DNA from: Seminavis robusta
Taxonomy: Eukaryota; Bacillariophyta; Bacillariophyceae; Naviculales; Naviculaceae
Reading direction: 5' to 3'
DNA: 64,000 nt
Assembly (NCBI GenBank): GCA_903772945.1
Contig: CAICTM010000346.1
Location: 1-64,000 of the forward strand
Below the pieces are notes generated by a model. The model was not told the origin of the DNA and searched no databases. It was given only the letters and a program-made list of their open reading frames with translations. Each line of letters opens with the position of its first letter. Positions within the stretch are counted from its first letter, which is position 1. Shown here piece by piece: positions 20,659 through 30,165 of the stretch. The position numbers and the translations under genes are program-made.

Positions 20659-23079
20659 CTAACCTCGGAAGTTTGTGACAAAGGACTCCCAGGACTCGGC
20701 TTGGGAGTAATCGCGACATAGTTTAGAGACTAACGTACCTAGACGATCGTTTCGGACGGATCTGGTGTCAACGGTAGTGCTAGTAGTTTTAGGTGTTTCA
20801 CGGGAGCGTGAATTTGAAGGTGAAGGACGCTTCGCCGGGGGCGAGTCGTTGAAGAGTGAAGGGCGCTTAGTAGGTGAAGGAGTGGCGTTGTTGTTGTGTA
20901 GTGTTTGTGAAGGATGAATAGATGTATTTATGTTGAGGACAGGAATGCTCCGCCGGTTTCGGCCGGAGGGAGGGACATCAAGGCTGCTAGGAAGTGGAGA
21001 GCCGAACTGTCGTCGGTTGACGGGGGCGACGGTGAAGGGAAGGCTATTTCCCACCTTCACCGAGGACCCGGGCGTGGATACTCACGCCTGAGCTCTGGCC
21101 ACACCGCAGGTGGTCAGAAGTTCGTGGAGCTTGTTGTTCGTAGTGGTAGGGTAGCGCTTGTGCGTGGCCACCCGCTTGCAGGATGAGGTGCAGTTTCCTT
21201 TGAGGGCCCACGCCAAGCAGACATCCTGACCACCGTGCTGGGGGATGTCAATGTCATGTCCCCGGGTCATCTCCCCGATGGAGCGATGACCTGACGACTG
21301 GAAGCGCTTGAGAAGTTCACTGTCTCCGTGGGCGTTGGTGACACCGTGAGCCCCGGCCTTTTGTTGGTGAGTGCCGGCGGGCTTGTCGAAGGACGGAGGA
21401 GGGGGGAGAGGTTTGATGAGGGAGTACCAGTGAGAAGGAAGCGAGGCTAGAGTCGAGGATCGATGGGATTGGACTAGTCCCAGGACCTTCTCGAAGGTTG
21501 GAGGGACTACCGTTCGGTCGTTCACAGCCCGGTTCACCCAGGCGAAATAGTCCTGCTGTATGTCGTAGAGAATACGGCCGATGATGTCCATACCAAGGCT
21601 AGGCTTGTCGGCGTAGTTTCTGGCAACGGTGTAGAGAATCGGTCCTAATCGTCGTACAACACTTCGGGCGTTGATCGAGATGGCGTGATCAACCCCGTGG
21701 AAGACGTCCAGCAAGATGGAGAAGCCGTAGAGCTTTTCTTCGGCGGTCCGAGGGTCGATAGGGAACTTCACATCGGTGGTGGAGAGAATGTCCGCGTCTT
21801 GCAGAGTGATGGAGTGACCACGCTCGACAAGTGTGGCCTTCGCAGCGAGATCCATGACCGCCTTGGACTCCGCTTGTCCTTGGCACACGGAGAAGGAGGA
21901 GACCTTCCGAAACCTGTCCTGTGGTGGAGGCTTCGTACTTTCGAAAGACCTTGTCGAGGTGTGCCGTGGCCAAGGGTTTGTTCTCCTGTTCGAGGGGGAG
22001 AGGGGTGCCGCAGTGCGGATGTCCAGTTGGCATTGCAGTGTGCTGTAGTCGCTTCTTTAGTGCAGTTTGCTAGGAGTCCGTGGATTTCGGGAAGGTTTTC
22101 ATCCGCGGCGACGTTGCAGAGGTTGTGGACGCGAGTGGCCAGGTTGACACCGAATTTGGACGTGAAGGTCTTGGTCCCCCGAGCGCGTTCGAAATCCAGT
22201 TGTTCTCGGTTGACGTTGGCGAGGGTATTTTGGATGTTGGCTACTCCGGCGTTGAAGGTGTCTTCGTCAGTCCAGGTCCGTAGCGCCCAGGGCGGTGGAG
22301 CAATGGTCGAGTGACGAGATTGATGCAGCGCTGAGGGCCATGACATTGGCAGGTAGAGGCGATGTTCTCCAGTGATGCGAAGGAGGGATCCGTTTGCGTC
22401 GCTGGTGCAGACCGCGCGAAAACATTGGACGAGAGGGATAATGGCGTTCTGTCGGGCTGCATCAGCATGCGTGATTTCCGTGCCTAGGATAAGGTTTCGG
22501 GACTGGGTGATAGAGTATCGCACGGTAGGCACTTGCGTGAGTACTCGTGAGGTCAGGTAGTGCGGAATGGGCATGAGGCGACGGGACCGGTAGGAGCCAC
22601 ATCTGCCTCGCCGTTCCATGGGGACCCGAGTGAAGGTTGGTGGATCGGCACCCAACATTCCGGCCATCAAGATACGCCAAGGTCTTGAACGAGTGTCGGC
22701 GACGCATTGGAAGCTGTCGTTCGGAAGGATCACAGGGGCGATGGTGTGTAGGTCGTTTCCAGTGAGTACAACGGAAAGATTGTCGTACGAGAGACACGTT
22801 CGAAGTCAGCTGGGTAGGTGAACAGGGAGTGTCCGACGTGATGTAGTCTTCATCACCGCAAGTACGAACGGATGAGGAGGGGTGACCGAGTGACGGCAGC
22901 ACCAGTGTGGCTTGCGACGCCCGACTGTCAGTGTTAGCATTGGCACAACACGGTTGAGAAGAGGTTGTAGTCAAACTCATGAACGTCCAGTGGTTGCCGC
23001 GGTCGACGAGAGTACTAGAGAATAAAGCGTTGGCATGGTCGAGGATTTCGAAGAGATTTAGACCCTGATGCCGACGCAA
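20659..23079 (-). pseudogene. DIRS gag-like region (fossil)
   Basis: Minus-strand protein-like frames upstream of the reverse transcriptase, with a Cys-containing stretch near 21170-21250 (C-L-A-W-A-L-K-G-N-C-T) that may be a zinc knuckle. Assigned as gag-like by position and by that motif only. Confidence 0.5.
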
Positions 23080-23457
23080 AGGTAATCTATTCTAGTTCTA
23101 GCTTGCAGCTGGCTGAAGGAAGAATTGTGAGGAGAAGGAGACAACCTTCTTGCGATCGACTGTTCAATGGCGAAGAGAGAGTTGGACCGGTTCTTGCGTG
23201 TTGTGTTCATTCAAGGTTGCTATCTGTGAGCGGTCTTGTGGGGTGCTATTGCCTTAGAGTGATCTTGCGAAAAGGCAGTGGCAATCGACATGTATGTGGG
23301 GTATCCATTTCAGGAACGCAGGTGATGACCTGTGGAGTGTAGGGTAGAGATGTACTTGTTGTGTGTGAGCGAAGTGTGGGAGTAGATTCGTATTTTGTGA
23401 GATGGTACCAGTCTGGCAACTGTGAGTCGAGTCATTCATCGAAGAACCCATGAGGGT

Positions 23458-24387
23458 TCAGGTTTCCACACCGATCAGCGTGGATGGATAGGGATCGGGA
23501 TCGTTTGTCTTCTTTGGCGTGCGGCTGCTCGACAAGTTGAAGTACGCATTGTCTCCCTCGTCTACGTCACCGGCTTCCTCTTCACTATCCGATGAAAGGT
23601 CTGGATTGCTCTTTGTATTTCTTGCCTGACGTCCAACTTCAATTTGAACTTGAACTCTGCGGGTGGATGAGCTTGCCATAGAGCTACTCGTACGACTGCG
23701 ACTGGATAGTGAACTGACAGTGGAGGCTGACGTTCGGAGAGCTGCAAGCCTGATGGGAGCTTCGTGTGGTGTGGCCTGCTCTAGCTCTATGTTTTCTTCC
23801 TCCTCCTGCCCAGCTCGAGCCACGAGGAGCTCCTCTGCTTCTTGCTCTTGTTCCTTTCTTTGCTTGAATGCGACAATGGCCTCCCAAATACGCTCCTGGT
23901 ATTCCTTCTGGGCGAACACCCTCTCCACCCAGTCAACAGACACACCAGTCTCACCTGTTTTCCAGCTTATGGTAAAGAGCTTGCCATTCTGTGCTGTTGG
24001 GCAAACTGCGACTTGACCATCCAAAAGCAAACCATCTGGAAAATCGTGCGCAAACTGTGCTCTGATTCGAGCGTCATCTTTCAAGTAGAGGTCACTGGAC
24101 GCAACAAGGTATTTCTTTGCATAGCTTCGCCTGGCCCTTGTTTTCTTCTTCCTCTGTTGTGTGATCTGCGTGTCTTGTGTTTGTGGCTCTTGGCTGTCTT
24201 CGAGTTGACTGACGGCTGTTGCAGTTTGTGCGATTTCGTCCTGCTGAGTACCAACCCCTGTTAACACTGGCATTGGCGGTCCAGCCATCTGGGACACATC
24301 CACGAGCTCTTGTTGTACATACTGAGAGCCTCCAAGGTCTCCTTGTTGGCTATAGCCGACGGCTTCAATGTCATTGTCGCCCTCCAT
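23458..24387 (-). CDS. piggyBac-internal acidic protein, probable transposase N-terminal part, 309 aa
   Basis: The first ATG (M-E-G-D-N-D-I-E-A-V) is at 24387. The protein has a Gln/Ser-rich beginning, a basic patch (R-K-K-K-T-R-A-R-R), a compact central stretch about 100-190 (Y-L-K-D-D-A-R-I-R-A-Q-F, G-E-T-G-V-S-V-D-W-V), a Glu-rich helix and a Ser/Arg-rich acidic tail. It lies between the nested DIRS element and the right piggyBac end, on the same strand as the transposase and upstream of it. The likeliest reading is that it is the N-terminal coding part of the transposase gene, split off by the insertion. A separate accessory gene is the alternative. Confidence 0.6.
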   Translation of the reverse strand: MEGDNDIEAVGYSQQGDLGGSQYVQQELVDVSQMAGPPMPVLTGVGTQQDEIAQTATAVSQLEDSQEPQTQDTQITQQRKKKTRARRSYAKKYLVASSDLYLKDDARIRAQFAHDFPDGLLLDGQVAVCPTAQNGKLFTISWKTGETGVSVDWVERVFAQKEYQERIWEAIVAFKQRKEQEQEAEELLVARAGQEEEENIELEQATPHEAPIRLAALRTSASTVSSLSSRSRTSSSMASSSTRRVQVQIEVGRQARNTKSNPDLSSDSEEEAGDVDEGDNAYFNLSSSRTPKKTNDPDPYPSTLIGVET

Positions 24388-24559
24388 TTCAGCTCTTTGA
24401 TTGTTGTGGTGCTGCAGCGAAATGAGCCAACTTTTCGGCACTTCGTAGATTCTCGAGTTTCAGTCCAATTATGACGAACCGCACATGGAAAAGAACGCAA
24501 ATTTCGCGTAGATTCCATTGGTCGCATAGTTGAACAGCGAAAGTAGATTCTGAGGGGTC

Positions 24560-24648
24560 TAAAATGGGGTTAAGGTTAGACAGGTGTCTATTGACACCAG
24601 TCTTATAATACGGGTGCGTATGCGCACCTGGCTTATGATTCGCGTTAA
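24560..24648 (-). repeat. piggyBac right end with subterminal palindromes
   Basis: Contains GACAGGTGTC, GACACCAGTC and GGGTGCGTATGCGCACC words, then GATTCGCG and the outer TTAA at 24645-24648. It pairs with the left end at 13750. Confidence 0.75.
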
Positions 24649-25397
24649 GCCTGGCCCCGGCTGGCTTCCGTAGATAATTTCCCTACTCTAATCCCCCCTT
24701 GGATTTGAACAAAAGATCTTGAAGAAAACTTGCTGGAGCCTCCTGTTCTTCTTCGGCGGAAGCAACGGCAACAAGAGGTGCCGTGGGAAGGAAGCAAGCA
24801 AGCCGAGGTGCGTACGCGTACGTGTTTTCATGAAGCAGCCAGCAGAAATGCGAAAAAGGAAACTGTTGGCTTCAAGAATAAAGAAAACTCTTGGATTGAG
24901 TCTTTAACGAGCAAGTTACCAGGTACCAAAGCTAGTGGACCACCCGACCCATGGCTTACTGCAATCGAAGACAATGGTACTATCCGTGTATACATACATA
25001 CTCTAACATGACGTTCCCTCCGTAGCGGGATGGGAACCACTGATTACATCATTCTGGACCTTTACGAACAATACAGCAAGTTCAATCTGCTAGCCTGATT
25101 TCCTCGCGGTCAGCCCTTCCACAAGATCTGCAGGCAAGCAAAAACCTAGTATTGACTCGTCACTCGAGCTCATGCATTGATCAAGACTTTGAAATCAAGC
25201 TGGCTGATTGGATCACACGCGATGATTGTATATTGATTTTCATCATGGTGTGCAAATGGAATCTATTTTTCATTGCCATAAATTCACGTATCGGCATCAC
25301 TCTCTGGACGTCCGAAGTCAGAGTCTTTTCTGTTGAGTGAGGAAGCTGTGGGATTTGAATCCAATTGTTGTCGTTGCATGTCAGAAGGATAAACACG
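24649..25397. other. intergenic, piggyBac right flank
   Basis: No gene recognised. On the minus strand, a possible extra 3' exon of PTP4 (acceptor CTCAACAG near 25340, then about 49 codons) could be spliced from a GTACAG donor at about 25453, but its residues carry no recognisable feature, so it is left out. Confidence 0.35.
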
Positions 25398-26402
25398 TTA
25401 GTCACGAGCGAAAAACGCACTGGTAGACAAAAAATCCGCTCTGTTTTCTGTACCTTCTTGATAATTGACCGGTAGCTTCTCTAGATACCCGAGCCGTTTG
25501 GCAGCCAAGGTTTCCTGTATTCTTGCCACGGTCTCTTTCAGTGGATTGGAGGATTTCTTGTTGTTGGCTTCTGTTTCCAGCTTGGCCCGTTCTTCTTTCA
25601 CCTTTCTCATTGCTTCCTTGACGAATGCTTCTTCCCTTTGTCGTCGTAGTTCTTCTTCCCTTATGATTCTTGATTGACTGCTGCCACTTTGATCCCCATT
25701 AGTGTCGCCATGTTCGTCTCCCTTGCTTTGGCGGTGGGCAGTGTAGCCTACAAAAATCCCGCTACCAGCTGCCACAACGGCTGTCCCAATTTTGAATTGA
25801 CTGCTGTCAAGAAACTGTTTCCGGATGTTCTCGGTTGTCAAGGTTCCTTCTGGACGGGGAGTCCTCTTTGGTGCTGCTGGTTTCTTGGTTGTTGGTTTGG
25901 TGGCACTTGGTGGTTTTGCGGCTATGGGTTTGGGTTTCGCGCTCGTTGTAGGTTTCTCGGCAGTTTTCTGTTTGGCGGCAGCAGGAATTGGTTTGGGAGC
26001 GGGTTTTGGCTTGATGACAATGAGCGGTGGAAGATCTTTGACGGTAGCCTCGACCTTCACTCCTGACAACTTGACTTGAACACCGGCATGGGCGACATTG
26101 GGATCACTGCCCAACAGGGTAGGCCCTCGCAGATACGTCAGTACTGCAATGGCGAAACAAGCCAGCTTGCGTTCTATTGGTATGCTCTTTCTCAGACGAG
26201 AGAGCAGTTTCCAGGGTCGTCGTCTTGTCATGGGCGGCCCTGTTACATTGTCGTGGTCGAGTGGTTCTTCCACAGGCTGTGGCGTATCCCTTAGTCCGTC
26301 AAAAGCGATGGATTGGTGGACCCTCCTTTGTTTTGGAAGATTGGAGGAGGAAAAAGCCGCAGCAGACGCAGCCAACAGAACCGAAAGGATTAGAAGTCTC
26401 AT
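25398..26402 (-). CDS. PTP4: putative plastid membrane protein, 334 aa
   Basis: Start taken at 26402 (M-R-L-L-I-L-S-V-L-L), which opens a signal peptide ending A-S-A-A-A with Phe at +1. A transit region, a basic helix at 60-79 (R-R-P-W-K-L-L-S-R-L-R-K), a hydrophobic segment at 79-93 and an A-H-A-G site at 104-107 follow. V-K-L-S-G-V-K-V-E-A at 110-119 matches V-K-F-T-G-M-E-V-V-A in PTP3. A Lys/Pro/Ala-rich linker (130-185) comes before a second Gly/Ala membrane segment at 203-222 and a strong Glu/Arg coiled coil at 247-305. The family is not recognised. The last residues could be replaced by splicing at a GTACAG donor near 25453. It sits just outside the right piggyBac end and is divergent from the EXPERA gene at 26928. 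Confidence 0.75.
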   Translation of the reverse strand: MRLLILSVLLAASAAAFSSSNLPKQRRVHQSIAFDGLRDTPQPVEEPLDHDNVTGPPMTRRRPWKLLSRLRKSIPIERKLACFAIAVLTYLRGPTLLGSDPNVAHAGVQVKLSGVKVEATVKDLPPLIVIKPKPAPKPIPAAAKQKTAEKPTTSAKPKPIAAKPPSATKPTTKKPAAPKRTPRPEGTLTTENIRKQFLDSSQFKIGTAVVAAGSGIFVGYTAHRQSKGDEHGDTNGDQSGSSQSRIIREEELRRQREEAFVKEAMRKVKEERAKLETEANNKKSSNPLKETVARIQETLAAKRLGYLEKLPVNYQEGTENRADFLSTSAFFARD

Positions 26403-26927
26403 CAAACTTGACAGGGACTGGTGGGATCTCTCGCTTCTCATGGGATTGGTTGGTTGTCTCAGCTACTGGCTGGCTAGTTCCAGCTAGCTACATATAATTG
26501 CAGTTGGTCCTTTTTCTGTGTCTGTTGGAAGTAGAGTAAGCATGATGGCTCCAGCTTGGAAAGACGTACGGTACTTATTACGCGATTGGCGATAACAAAA
26601 TCTTAAATTTATTATTTTATTTTTGCTACACTCGTCGGAACTGTAACGCTCTGCCGCTTTGTGATCACGAAACATAGTCTTTGTTTCAAGCTCCGTCTTC
26701 CTCTTTTCTTCCTTCCATCGTCGCGTTTCTGTGGAGCCATTTCCACTGGTAGCATTGTTGGCTTCCAGGGGTATCCATACGGTACCGGTACGGGAAATGG
26801 GACCTTTGTTGCCGACTTCATCATCAGTCCACCCGCCATCGAAGCGTGGAGGTCTCTTTCATAATTGAGGCCATTCAAAAGTGATTCTTCTGTCTACAGT
26901 GGCTTTAGAACTGGAAAAGTCAACAAG
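26403..26927. promoter_or_regulatory. divergent spacer PTP4 / EXPERA A
   Basis: A 525-bp spacer between divergent genes must hold both promoters. It contains CTAGCTAGCTACAT near 26483, a TACGGTACCGGTACGG run near 26777-26793 and, at 26599-26630, an AT-rich segment that recurs at 27602-27631 upstream of the second EXPERA copy. Confidence 0.45.
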
Positions 26928-27410
26928 ATGATTTCCAAGATTATCCTTTGCATCTGCCTTGTGTATTTCATTGTCATAGCTTTCACAGTAGAGAGGGGAT
27001 ACTGTGCTCGGCCCTTGACAGCAGATGACCCACGATTCCTCATGGCCGTCACCTATGAATTCAGTGCCGCAAACAACCGCCTATTCCTGGAGCGGCCTGA
27101 ATGGCTTCGACAAGCCATCTGTTTGTCTGCTTACATTTTCCCATTTTACTATGTTGCTGTTCTGGCAACGGCAATAATGGATGCTTGGCATGTCAAACCT
27201 CTCCAATATTTTCTTCTAATCTTTGTGGGGTTCAAGATCTATGCCTTTGGGTTCTATCATTTCTTCCAATTTACAAGCCATGTCCCACCAGAAAATTTGC
27301 TACCTTATTGGGCAGCCGAGGGCCCCTACATTGTTGCCATTGGGCTTGTTCTCAAAAATGTTTGGGATGCCATGACAGGCACAGCTGATAATAAGCCAAA
27401 GTCCAACTGA
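26928..27410 (+). CDS. EXPERA-domain membrane protein (TMEM97/EBP-like), copy A, 160 aa
   Basis: Start M-I-S-K-I-I-L-C-I-C is chosen because the second copy begins identically; an upstream in-frame Met is not shared. Four hydrophobic segments fit the EXPERA fold (emopamil-binding protein and TMEM97 families). Typical features are R-P-L-T-A-D-D-P after segment 1, the P-E-W pair before segment 2, P-F-Y-Y in it, the H-V-K-P-L-Q-Y loop, and a P-Y-I-V-A-I-G-L C-terminal segment. Family members bind sterols or act as sterol isomerases or as chaperone-like regulators in the endoplasmic reticulum; the exact role here is unknown. It is a tandem duplicate of 28331-28813. Confidence 0.75.
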   Translation: MISKIILCICLVYFIVIAFTVERGYCARPLTADDPRFLMAVTYEFSAANNRLFLERPEWLRQAICLSAYIFPFYYVAVLATAIMDAWHVKPLQYFLLIFVGFKIYAFGFYHFFQFTSHVPPENLLPYWAAEGPYIVAIGLVLKNVWDAMTGTADNKPKSN

Positions 27411-27601
27411 GCCTATGATGCAAGAATATTACCACTGGAACCTACAGGAGTAGCAATGTTGCTGCAGGTACCGTAGTAGCACCTATCCGAAGTTAGTTGC
27501 AAAACTACTCGCTAGCTAGCCAGCCCGAGCTCTAACTGTGACATGTGACATATGCCTTTCTATTAGGGGACGTGGCTAGCTAGTGAAGAATTGGCAGCAG
27601 A

Positions 27602-27631
27602 AATCTTAAATTTATTATTTATTTTTACTAC
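27602..27631 (+). repeat. duplication-boundary repeat, second copy
   Basis: AT-rich segment AATCTTAAATTTATTATTT..., nearly the same as 26599-26630. The two copies lie about 1 kb apart, upstream of the two EXPERA genes, and mark the duplicated unit. Confidence 0.6.
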
Positions 27632-27660
27632 AGAGACCAACACTGCATGCAGCCAGTACT

Positions 27661-28066
27661 GGACCTCTGTGGAAACGTCATTCGCGGCAAATTACTTAGG
27701 AGACGATACACCAAGGCTTAGAAGACGATCGAAATGATTTAAAAAACGAAAGCAATCGTCTCCTATATTTAGGAGACGATTCATTAGGAGACATTCCATT
27801 TAGGAGACGATCGTTTCGAAATAGGAGACGATCCGAAAGATTTAAAAAGACGATACCATACAGTTTACATGGTGCACTTAGGAGACGATCCATTGAGAAT
27901 AGGAGACGATCCGTTGAAAATAGGAGACGATTTAAGAGGAGACGAAAGATTTAAAAGACGATCCGTTTCGTCTCCTTTTTTTTGGAGACGAAATCCGTTA
28001 AATAGGAGACGATCAAAAGGATTTAGGAGACGATCGGTTGCACGATTCGAGTTTCCACAGAGGTCC
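27661..28066. mobile_element. 406-bp inverted-repeat element filled with GGAGACGAT repeats
   Basis: Perfect 16-bp terminal inverted repeats, GGACCTCTGTGGAAAC at 27661-27676 and its complement at 28051-28066. Between them, GGAGACGAT occurs nine times exactly in the plus sense, about six more times with one or two changes, and twice in reverse (ATCGTCTCC at 27755 and CGTCTCC at 27969, the latter forming a hairpin with GGAGACGAAA). Spacing is irregular, often about 20 bp. TGCATGCA occurs at 28067-28074, directly after the right end, and at 27644-27651, nine bases before the left end; it may be a shifted target duplication. No coding sequence. Best described as a MITE-like element of unknown superfamily lying upstream of EXPERA copy B. 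Confidence 0.65.
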
Positions 28067-28330
28067 TGCATGCATCGTCGCATTGTCCTTTTGCTGGTCT
28101 TGGTGGGTTTGTGGGAATACCATACAGCACCCATTGCCAAGGACTGGTTGCTGTCATTGTTTTGATGACTTTGTTGCCTTGCGACTGGTAACAGGTGCTT
28201 TCTTGCTGGCTTCATCTTCAATTCACCCACCCGGAAGACCTCGCTCAAATTCGATCTGTGAGGCCACTCAAACACTCAAACTGACTATTCCAGCTGCCCA
28301 AACACCTCTAAAGCCAGAAAAGCCAGCAAG

Positions 28331-28813
28331 ATGATTTCCAAGATTATCCTTTGCATCTGCCTTGTGTATTTCATCACCATGAATTGCACGGTGGAGATGT
28401 CCTACTGTGCTCGGCCCTTGACAGCAGATGACCCAGGATTCCTCATGGTCACCACCTACGAATTCAGTGTCGCAAACAACCGTCTCTTCCTGGAGCGACC
28501 TGAATGGCTTCTGCAAGCGACCTGTTTGCATGCTTACGTTTTCCCATTTTACTATGCCATTGTGCTGGCAACCACACTATTGGATGCTTGGCATGTCAAA
28601 CCCCTTCAGTATTTTCTTCTGATCTTTGTAGGGGCCAAAATCTACGCCATTGGGTTCTATCACTTTGTTGAATTTACAAGCCATGTCCCACCAGAAAATT
28701 TGTTACCTTATTGGGGAGCAGAATTACCCTATGTCATTGCCATTGGGCTTGTTCTCAAAAATCTTTGGGATGCCATGACAGGCACAGCTGATAATAAGTC
28801 AAAGGTCAACTAA
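28331..28813 (+). CDS. EXPERA-domain membrane protein (TMEM97/EBP-like), copy B, 160 aa
   Basis: Same length and start as copy A at 26928-27410, with substitutions spread along the protein (for example T-M-N-C for I-A-F-T near the start, and V-E-F-T-S for F-Q-F-T-S). The four-segment EXPERA layout and the D-D-P, P-E-W, K-P-L-Q-Y and P-P-E-N-L-L-P-Y-W landmarks are intact, so both copies appear functional. A tandem gene duplication in the same orientation. The GGAGACGAT element lies 265 bp upstream and may affect its promoter (inference). Confidence 0.75.
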   Translation: MISKIILCICLVYFITMNCTVEMSYCARPLTADDPGFLMVTTYEFSVANNRLFLERPEWLLQATCLHAYVFPFYYAIVLATTLLDAWHVKPLQYFLLIFVGAKIYAIGFYHFVEFTSHVPPENLLPYWGAELPYVIAIGLVLKNLWDAMTGTADNKSKVN

Positions 28814-29593
28814 GCTAATGGTGCCAACATAACTGCAGTAAACAGTTCAATTAATGTTTCTGAAGTAGCACTATCGAGATTTAGGTTGGACTTTGAGCCC
28901 ACCTTTCACATGTGGTAAAGCTAGGAAACATAAATGATAAGGCCTACGTCGACTGCGGCATCAAAACTGGACTTATTCTAGGGAATACGGGAGTTTGCGA
29001 ATCAGCCATGACACTCGACTAGCTAGAATACTCTGAGCGTTTTCAAAAGGACATTTGGTTGAGGAATTCCTGAAGCGGAAAAGGTTCTCTTGGGGGTGCC
29101 GATGGGGGTGCTTTGGGTAAACCTTCGCACAGGGAGGAAGAATACGGATAGGGCAGAAGGTAGTTTCAACCCGGAATCATGCTACCGGCTTCATTGCAGT
29201 GCAGCAAACAATACCGTAGCTAGTTGTGGAGATAGGAGGGCTGCGATTGGCTGCATCTGACAGGAAAAACGCATATACGTCGACGCAAAAATACTACATT
29301 GGTTGTTTGCTTTGCTAAAGTACATGCAGCATTTTGAAAGTGCCACAATGTTGTCGTGCTGATGGAGCCCAAATGCAACTTGTCATCCCGGCACCTTTCT
29401 GTCCACCTGGCTCTTTCAATATTTTACGAAATGCATTGTGTAGAATACTCAACTTAGAAGCGATGTAGATTGTCCTTTTTTCGAGAGAATATGACGGAAC
29501 ACCCACACACGCAACCCATTCTTTCGCCAATCTGCTCTCCAGAAATACAACTGATTCGATTCCTTCTCCATTCTCTTGAGTCCATCTTTTCGG
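28814..29593. other. intergenic, convergent 3' flanks
   Basis: This lies between the 3' ends of EXPERA copy B and PTP5. No gene or repeat stands out. Confidence 0.35.
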
Positions 29594-30165
29594 TTAGTTG
29601 TGAATTTCCACCATACCGAGATCCACCAGAATTTGAAAGGCTCGTTCCTCCAAAGAGTCGATTTCGGCATACTTGGCCGCCAACTTCATTTCCTGTCTGC
29701 GGGGCCGAGGTTGGGAGGGGATACGGAGCGGAGTGGTTCGAAACTCGACCGGCTTGGAAGGCAAGTCCACAGTTTTCGTCGTTGCGACAATAGGATCTTC
29801 CGGAACAACAACTGTGACGGGTGCTTGGTCCAGTTCCACGGACACCGGTGGCTGTGCCTTTTTGCGGAACACGTTGGTGAGCCTCTTTCGAACACCTGCC
29901 AATCGACCAATCGTCGTTTCACCTGAAGAATAGAAAATTCCAACGAAAGAGCATTGCGGGTAAGTAACGACACTCATGAGCAGCGGGAAGCCAATTGATA
30001 AGGCGAAAAGGACTTCAAAAACATACCAGGAGCCACTTCGTCCCAGACAACCGACGCCCCCACCGTGGTCAGCTTGGGAATGTCATGGGATTTTCCCTGA
30101 GACGAGAGGAAACCAACAGCGGCTTGCACAGAGAGGGAAAAGAGCAAAGTACGCAAAGACACCAT
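29594..30165 (-). CDS. PTP5: small plastid-targeted protein with E-K-A-F box, 155 aa (2 exons)
   Basis: Model: complement(join(29594..29922, 30027..30165)), with a 104-nt GT-AG intron in phase 1 after the presequence. Exon 1 encodes a signal peptide (A-A-V-G|F-L-S-S) and a short transit region ending V-A-P-G. Exon 2 begins with a basic stretch (V-R-K-R-L-T-N-V-F-R-K-K) similar to that of PTP6, then a Pro/Val/Thr linker, a Pro/Arg patch, and ends with the box L-E-E-R-A-F-Q-I-L-V-D-L-G-M-V-E-I-H-N. There is no membrane segment after the leader, so a soluble stromal or peripheral protein is likely. Function unknown. The Harbinger element at 30409 inserted about 240 bp upstream of its start. Confidence 0.8.

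Larger units (their letters stand above)
17214..23450 (-). mobile_element. DIRS-type (tyrosine recombinase) retroelement, broken, nested in piggyBac
   Basis: A minus-strand fossil of the DIRS group: gag-like region at high coordinates, then reverse transcriptase and RNase H, then a tyrosine recombinase at the low end, with no LTR-type integrase. It is broken, with several (roughly five or more) interruptions, and GC content is higher than the flanks. A perfect inverted repeat GCGAGCGCCG/CGGCGCTCGC at 17214-17238 lies at the junction with the host transposase and may be an end feature. The upper limit is uncertain (23.1-23.45 kb). It is younger than the piggyBac element it sits in, and of moderate age judging by its decay. 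Confidence 0.75.
13750..24648. mobile_element. piggyBac element, TTAA-bounded, with nested retroelement
   Basis: The element is bounded by TTAA at 13750-13753 and 24645-24648, the duplicated target expected of piggyBac. Inside are short inverted ends: CGCGATTC at the left and GATTCGCG (its complement with one difference) at the right. The subterminal 100 bp on both sides are packed with related inverted repeats: GACAGGTG...CACCAGT, AGACTGGTG...CACCAGT and CACCTGTG on the left, GACAGGTG...CACCAGTCT and GGGTGCGTATGCGCACC on the right. It carries a plus-strand accessory gene (14036-15010), a minus-strand transposase (15129-17193) and an acidic minus-strand frame (23458-24387). About 6.2 kb between the transposase and that last frame is a younger DIRS-type insertion; without it the element would be about 4.7 kb. 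Confidence 0.85.

Noticed and set aside
25181-25340. Extra 3' exon of PTP4
   Set aside because: The splice sites are possible, but the added residues carry no recognisable feature and no C-terminal box.
27690-28045. CRISPR-like array
   Set aside because: Repeats of 9 bp with irregular spacing, variants and reversed copies in a nuclear genome do not fit a CRISPR.
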